Positions 61,901 through 64,000 of a DNA stretch of 64,000 nucleotides are shown in pieces. How positions within the stretch are numbered: the stretch's first letter is position 1; every line of letters begins with the position of its first letter. Source of the stretch: Acanthaster planci. Its lineage: Eukaryota > Echinodermata > Asteroidea > Valvatida > Acanthasteridae. Where the stretch lies: assembly GCF_001949145.1 (NCBI RefSeq), contig NW_019091571.1, positions 232,729-296,728 on the forward strand. The letters are read 5' to 3'. The position numbers were made by a program, and so were the translations under genes. The notes under the pieces were generated by a model. That model was not told the origin of the DNA and did not search any database. It saw only the letters and a program-made list of their open reading frames with translations.

Positions 61901-63540
61901 GTTTGTTGGAGTGACCAGTTCATTGTGTTACCTTGTAAGAGCAGTGAGGATAAATGAACACCTGAAAATCTGTTATCGGTGGATTTCTTTGCTGTATCTT
62001 TCAGTTTCATAGCAAATATGAGATGAAAAATACTATTTTGTTTTGAATTTCACATTGGTATTTTAGAAATCCATCTGCAGGCAAGAAAATGAAATATGAA
62101 GTTTCTTTTTTTCCAAAATTAACATTAAACAATTTGACAGTTTTTCTTCTGCCTGGCGCTTATGTACATGGCATAAATGTTCACCAAAAATCTTAGTTTT
62201 TATAATCCATTTTTGCATATACAAAAAGGCCCTTATTTAACTATCTGTAATTCATTCATTCTTTCTATCTTGGTTCCAGGCATCTCTTCGAGGCCCTAAT
62301 AGTCCCTATGAAATCAGCTTCGGCAGCATGACCCGTGTCGGGAGACTAAGGTTAGTCAGTTGTCCAGTGGTCCTTTTGGTAGTGTAACAAAGTATTAACA
62401 CAACAGCTCCCACTGTTGATGGGTGTCAAACTCCTAATGTCTTTCTGTTACCATGGAATTGCCCATATGTAGCTAACTTCAAAATACGTCATCGATTTAG
62501 ATTGTGGTAGTTGTTACCAATCTGGCATTGTGACATGTGACGGTCTCCAGTGTACGACGTGAGCATTTGTGTTTGACACTCTAGGTCAACCAAAGTGGAG
62601 AGGGATAGCGTCAACTCGGTGGCCCTTAGCAACGCCCCCGAGGAGAAGTATGAGAAGATGATGGTGGCAGCCCATGTAGGCCTGAACCATGCAGGCAACA
62701 CATTGTTGGCGAGAGACACCACGCTGATGCCCAACATACCAGACCTGCCCGCTCTGATCTGCATTCTCTTTGCTCCAGTTATGGAACTCAGGTAGGCTGT
62801 AATGGCTCCTTGTGATGTTGTATGAGGGCGCTCTGGCACAGGTCTGCATTTTGAATGATGTTCAGATTACGTCATACCAGAATTTGAAACTTCACAACTT
62901 GGAGAAAAAATTAATCAAAGAATGGTACTTTGCTCTAGTAGGGAACAAGAAATTTCCAACATGCTTGAAATCAAACAGGTCACCTTGATGGTGTGGTACA
63001 AATATGGAAGATTCAACCTCTGCTGGTATGCTAGGGTGTAATGACGTCACACTGTCTTTACCATGTTGCTTTCTAGGTATCCCGGAAAAGGCTATTGGTT
63101 CATTGACAGGCATCAATTTTTAGGCATCTTTGGCATCTTTGGCCTTCAACAAATTCAGCTCTGTTAGAACTTCAACAACTTCACTCCCAGGGTTTATGTT
63201 AGATGCGCAACCGAAAATGACCTGATGCTTTGTATCATGAATATTCACAGTTGGTTACCATGGTTCGACACAGTGCCCCATGTGGTTTGCTTTATCACGT
63301 CTATCGTTGCATATCTGGTCCATTCACTTTGTATGTAATACTTTGACAGTTGGTGCTGACTTGAGCATTGCCACTATTGTTTCACCATTTTTTTCCATCA
63401 GGAGAGATAAGAAGAACACCAGATTAACCGGTGCACTATGCGGTCTTGGGTATGATCCTGAGACCAAAGGTGCCGTGTTACCAGACCATGACATTGAGGT
63501 GACCTTTGACACTCTCATCACCAGTAAAGACATTGCAACG
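27109..63540 (+). CDS. TDRD9: TDRD9, DExH-box Tudor-domain RNA helicase of the piRNA pathway (3' end outside window)
   Basis: ATP-dependent helicase homologous to vertebrate TDRD9 and fly spindle-E, which act in germline cytoplasmic granules to make piRNAs and silence transposons. Exons: 27109-27287, 30119-30258, 31770-31909, 32717-32938, 34662-34784, 35986-36066, 36179-36337, 36823-36926, 37541-37599, 38160-38217, 39275-39417, 40015-40119, 40639-40736, 40973-41104, 41941-42109, 42712-42775, 43230-43341, 43567-43620, 44039-44158, 44596-44703, 45594-45694, 46072-46161, 46740-46856, 47668-47755, 48026-48133, 48914-49033, 49770-49859, 52127-52246, 58777-58908, 61453-61572, 62280-62350, 62585-62791, 63402-63540. 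They sum to 3873 nt, 1291 codons, no frame break. All have GT donors and AG acceptors with matching phases. The start is chosen because MSRLTTELTFDHINDFFKLG resembles the vertebrate N terminus and A is at -3. The last exon ends in phase 0 with donor gtaagt, so the gene continues to the right. Exon borders are hand-placed. Confidence 0.93.
27439..27683. mobile_element. putative MITE in TDRD9 intron 1
   Basis: ATAGACCTTTTcccagTGAT near 27439 is mirrored near 27683 by GTCACGTGGGTGaaaaAGGT followed by CTAT. The terminal similarity is about 24 bp. A direct repeat tgttgtgatggtaat is inside. No coding capacity. Confidence 0.5.
27698..28071. mobile_element. long foldback element, about 374 bp, TDRD9 intron 1
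   Basis: Left arm (27698 to about 27870) and right arm (about 27893-28071) are reverse complements at roughly 80-85 percent by eye. Paired words are gatgttgtct/agacaac, agtcctcctacaa/ttgtaggaggact, gccttgtatccc/gggatacaaggc and ttgaaatta/taatttcaa. The loop is about 20 bases. No coding potential. Confidence 0.85.
28862..29352. repeat. diverged inverted repeat in TDRD9 intron 1
   Basis: Words from 28862-28955 (gtctggttccctgatcaaag, ctggtatcaccca) recur in reverse complement at about 29265-29352 (tgggtgatactgg, aatcatcaggtctgg). The match is patchy, so this is an old or chance inverted repeat. Confidence 0.35.
29566..29690. mobile_element. short foldback MITE, 125 bp, TDRD9 intron 1
   Basis: The left end AGGCCGTGTCCGAATCACTT and the right end, reverse complement AGGCCATGTCCAAATCATTT, match at 17 of 20 bases. 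Pairing continues inward (ggctaaagc.gg / cgggccgtagcc, aattacgcacgag / gtcgtgtgtaaatt). Confidence 0.8.
30985..31031. repeat. near-perfect short hairpin in TDRD9 intron 2
   Basis: CTAACAGTCCTCA (30985-30997) pairs with TGAGGACTGTTAG (31019-31031) over 13 bp without mismatch. The stem then extends through TCC/GGA with a bulge, leaving a loop of about 13 bases. Confidence 0.75.
31339..31577. mobile_element. foldback element, 239 bp, TDRD9 intron 2
   Basis: The terminal 23 bases are perfect inverted repeats: left begins GGTCATTCCATGAGGTTG (31339), right ends CAACCTCATGGAATGACC (31577). Weaker pairing continues inward through atttgt, gatgtc and gtaacatggg. No coding frame is convincing. Confidence 0.85.
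32274..32652. mobile_element. foldback element, about 380 bp, TDRD9 intron 3 (copy 1 of family)
   Basis: The left arm (32274-32406) includes gtcttttgtgaatt, caatttgaattcccc and agacactgttgctatacctc. The right arm (32507-32652) is its reverse complement: gcaaaagcttgcc, tatagcaacagtgtct, gaattcaaatcgtt and cacaaaaggtttat. The same family recurs at 60579-60929. Confidence 0.8.
32717..36337 (+). CDS. TDRD9: TDRD9 exons 4-7: helicase RecA1 lobe (residues 154-348)
   Basis: Motif I GPTGSGKT is at residues 168-175 in exon 4, followed by TQPRRIAAISIARR (motif Ia). Exon 5 holds VTTGVLLQ (motif Ib) and ends in DE; exon 6 opens with VHER, so the DEVH box (267-270) is split by an intron. Exon 7 begins IILMSAT (motif III, residues 300-302). 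All catalytic motifs needed for ATP binding and hydrolysis are intact. Confidence 0.95.
33451..33492 (+). repeat. CTGATGA-stem-GAAA motif in a dispersed repeat
   Basis: CTGATGA (33458-33464) is followed by a small stem, AGCAG/CTGCT, and GAAA (33484-33487). This has the order of a hammerhead ribozyme catalytic core and resembles sequence found at ends of some Penelope-like and SINE elements. A matching stem III is not evident, so a functional ribozyme is doubtful. Confidence 0.35.
33729..34076. mobile_element. putative MITE with TAACCCTTACCC terminus, TDRD9 intron 4
   Basis: TTAACCCTTACCC near 33732 is mirrored by GGGTAAGGGTTAA near 34072, with weaker similarity inward (tcccaaatccttttc against aaaagggcctggg). 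The interior has several aggatt-type repeats and no gene. Confidence 0.5.
35031..35050. repeat. (GGTTT)4 microsatellite
   Basis: Four perfect GGTTT units in TDRD9 intron 5. Confidence 0.9.
36823..40736 (+). CDS. TDRD9: TDRD9 exons 8-13: helicase RecA2 lobe (residues 349-537)
   Basis: Exon 9 carries GTVLVFLPG (motif IV), exon 10 LAEINQLDQLL, exon 11 LPLHSTITTQEQ and ATNIAESSITVPDIKYV (motif V). Motif VI, QRKGRAGR at residues 502-509, is split between exons 12 and 13 after its Gly. Exon 10 is followed by an intron carrying a large 12-bp minisatellite. Confidence 0.95.
38281..38890. repeat. 12-bp minisatellite, about 50 copies, TDRD9 intron 10
   Basis: The unit is AAGACCAGTCAC. Variants differ mainly by transitions, e.g. 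TCGAGACCAGTC, TCAAGGCCAGTC, ATGAGGCCAGTT, ACAAAACCTGTC. The ACAAAACCTGTC variant recurs at 38531, 38579, 38723 and 38783, spacings of 48, 144 and 60, all multiples of 12. This shows higher-order duplication. Because 12 is divisible by 3, both strands stay open; these are not genes. Confidence 0.95.
40973..44703 (+). CDS. TDRD9: TDRD9 exons 14-20: HA2-type and following helicase-associated region (residues 538-790)
   Basis: Exon 14 begins RCPLERLILQVKMLDLGEPR, the usual start of the HA2 region in DEAH/RHA helicases. Exon 15 has GRVLANLPVDIRIGKVLLLG and exon 16 ASLSLKSFFARP. Exon 20 has IVLAGAFYPNYF, the conserved OB-like segment of this helicase group. A G-rich tract follows exon 20 directly. 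Confidence 0.9.
44715..45000 (+). repeat. G-rich minisatellite immediately after the exon 20 donor
   Basis: The sense strand is packed with runs of 3-6 G (gatgggggaggggcca, gattggggaggggtc and similar units of roughly 16-20 bp). It starts about 12 bases after the donor of TDRD9 exon 20 (44704). Many G-quadruplex arrangements are possible in DNA and nascent RNA. Confidence 0.85.
45594..47755 (+). CDS. TDRD9: TDRD9 exons 21-24: RRM-like segment and linker (residues 791-922)
   Basis: Exons 21-22 read VSNLPPHSYLYKAEIASLFE, CGKGKQLYFEE, KAFIEFERP and AVYMAVKM. This strand-helix-strand pattern with an aromatic KAFIEF strand looks like an RNA-recognition-motif fold; that is my inference. Exons 23-24 are a charged linker ending WIDVFVTE, where the Tudor region begins. 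Confidence 0.8.
48026..52246 (+). CDS. TDRD9: TDRD9 exons 25-28: Tudor domain region (residues 923-1068)
   Basis: Exon 25 has VVDGNRFWAHYADQETFKQL. Exon 26 has YCLAPFVDEENDRKYYRARI and exon 27 VFYLDYGNLGEVDRQEL, the classical Tudor core with the aromatic residues expected to bind dimethyl-arginine in Piwi proteins. Exon 28 (52127-52246) continues with the C-terminal part of an extended Tudor fold. Confidence 0.92.
48391..48597 (-). mobile_element. tRNA-derived SINE, minus strand, TDRD9 intron 25
   Basis: On the minus strand the head reads like a degenerate tRNA. A B box GGTTCAAGTCC is present (plus coordinates 48529-48539), inside a paired gtggg/cccac arm. An A-box-like TTGGTGGTTGTGCGGTA lies at 48571-48587. 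About 130 bases downstream the element ends in an A run (11 T at 48391-48401 on plus). The cloverleaf is not complete, so this is a SINE, not a tRNA gene. Confidence 0.7.
49241..49450. repeat. about 70-bp tandem repeat, three-plus copies, TDRD9 intron 26
   Basis: The unit starts aaagtcatggaaaagcaatg and includes gagtgtccagaaatcctgtg. Units begin near 49241, 49311 and 49377, with a partial fourth. A plus-strand frame stays open across them (49258-49485) but has no splice signals tying it to TDRD9. Confidence 0.8.
50614..50752. mobile_element. small inverted-repeat element, 139 bp, TDRD9 intron 27
   Basis: TTAAACATGCGTTTAAGACC at 50614 and its mirror GGTCTTAAACATTAGTTTAA ending at 50752 are inverted repeats over about 23 bases with few mismatches. 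The 90-bp interior is unrelated. Confidence 0.65.
52247..58776. other. TDRD9 intron 28, largest intron (6.5 kb)
   Basis: No exon is supported; exons 28 and 29 join in phase without extra sequence. A GC-richer repeat-like block lies at about 53390-53620 and an AT-rich (AAATG)n patch at about 55380-55410. The remainder is ordinary AT-rich intron. Confidence 0.7.
56281..56332 (+). mobile_element. probable LINE/SINE 3' tail
   Basis: The sequence ggaatttccctttaatggga followed by taataaa and a short TTGAA-type repeat is typical of 3' ends of some non-LTR retrotransposons. No upstream reverse transcriptase is seen, so this is a 5'-truncated copy at most. Confidence 0.45.
58777..63540 (+). CDS. TDRD9: TDRD9 exons 29-33: C-terminal region (residues 1069-1291, incomplete)
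   Basis: Exon 29 starts VFSVVSGTLRVDLYDCS. Exon 32 holds NAPEEKYEKMMVAAH and MPNIPDLPALICILFAPVME. Exon 33 holds GALCGLGYDPETKGAVLPDH, all closely matching the C-terminal region of vertebrate TDRD9. Compared with the roughly 1380-residue human protein, about 90-100 residues are missing beyond 63540. Confidence 0.9.
59024..59385. mobile_element. foldback element, about 360 bp, TDRD9 intron 29
   Basis: The left arm (59024-59170) includes gtccctgtcacat, ttcagaacacattttctaat and ctgccaaaca. The right arm (about 59246-59385) holds the reverse complements tgtttggcag, attagaaaatatgttctgaa and gtgacagggac. Both arms are about 140 bp. No coding capacity. Confidence 0.85.
60349..60618. repeat. tandem duplication, 135-bp unit, two copies
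   Basis: The words tcatcaattgaatatttgaa at 60366 and 60501 are exactly 135 bases apart, and the whole unit (through cacaccctaaca, ggtttttattgcttgtttgg and agccttttgcaagtt) is repeated at over 90 percent by eye. The second copy runs into the foldback element at 60579. Confidence 0.9.
60579..60929. mobile_element. foldback element, about 350 bp, TDRD9 intron 29 (copy 2 of family)
   Basis: It starts agccttttgcaagttcaatt and tctggtacactgag and ends cagtgtaccagatttggg and gcaaaaggctta, an inverted pair. Its inner words (gtcacgaggtatagcaa, gagaattcaagttgttatgt) match the reverse complement of the element at 32274-32652, so the two are one family. Confidence 0.75.
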
Positions 63541-64000
63541 GTAAGTTCATTCATATTTATCATGGATTAGAGATTGCCAGTCAGAATATTTGCAGGCTTT
63601 TAAGTTCCCCAAAATTGGTCCCCGTAGACAACATGGACTGTTCACATGAGGAAGGCAGTAGCAATTCAGTTAAACGCAGAGCTCATTAATCCAGCTGTAT
63701 ACTCTGAATGGAGCTGAGATGGTTTAGAGGAATGTCGATGGGCCTGACGAGTAGGGTTACTGCAGATGTAGAGTTAGGTTAGACTGCCATAGGATTTGAA
63801 ATGTTTTGTGTAAACAACACTTCACATCCTCACTAGAGTTTACCACTTTATGTGTCTGTACATGTACATGCTTGCAAGAGAGGCTTTTGCCATTGCCAAG
63901 TACGCATTTTTTTCTTTGAGGTGATCCTGAAAGCAACTTAATATAACTTTGGCATGCACACAAGTTTTCGAATGGGGATCCCTGGAGGCAAGAAAGGCTG
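63541..64000. other. TDRD9 intron 33, running off the window
   Basis: It opens with donor gtaagt directly after exon 33. No further exon is recognisable before the window ends. Confidence 0.7.

Overview
This window is animal (eukaryotic) genomic DNA. Coding sequence sits in short exons with GT/AG borders, introns are full of diverged repeats, there is a run of 877 N plus one isolated N, and there are no operons. Frequent acatgtacatg and taggcctac words, many short foldback elements and the gene content suggest a marine invertebrate deuterostome. An echinoderm such as a sea star is my best guess, but nothing here proves it.

Layout, all genes on the + strand. (1) 565-795 is the last coding exon of a TPR protein that looks like CFAP70/TTC18, an axonemal protein. 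(2) 5986-22948 holds three tandem paralogous genes, not recognised as a named family. Each has five coding exons with identical intron phases (0, 1, 2, 0): a signal peptide, a short Cys-containing domain fused to a Thr/Pro-rich mucin-like stalk, one membrane helix, a short juxtamembrane exon, and a tail exon ending in a Trp-Arg-containing motif. The stalks differ greatly in length. The first copy carries a 1-base frame break in its repeat stalk. (3) 22949-27108 is intergenic and contains the assembly gap. (4) 27109 to beyond the right edge is TDRD9, the DExH-box, Tudor-domain RNA helicase of the piRNA pathway (Drosophila spindle-E). I could place 33 exons with fully consistent phases, adding up to 3873 nt or 1291 codons; the last roughly 90-100 codons lie outside the window.

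The noncoding DNA is dominated by foldback elements. I found about a dozen inverted repeats that would form long hairpins in RNA, most inside introns of TDRD9 and of the mucin-like genes. There are also hAT-like MITEs, a tRNA-derived SINE, a 12-bp minisatellite with higher-order structure, a 70-bp repeat and a G-rich tract next to a splice donor.

The part most likely to be undescribed is the tandem mucin-like membrane protein family. Its function cannot be read from the sequence. All exon coordinates were placed by hand from splice signals, reading-phase continuity and recalled similarity to vertebrate TDRD9 and CFAP70; no search was run.
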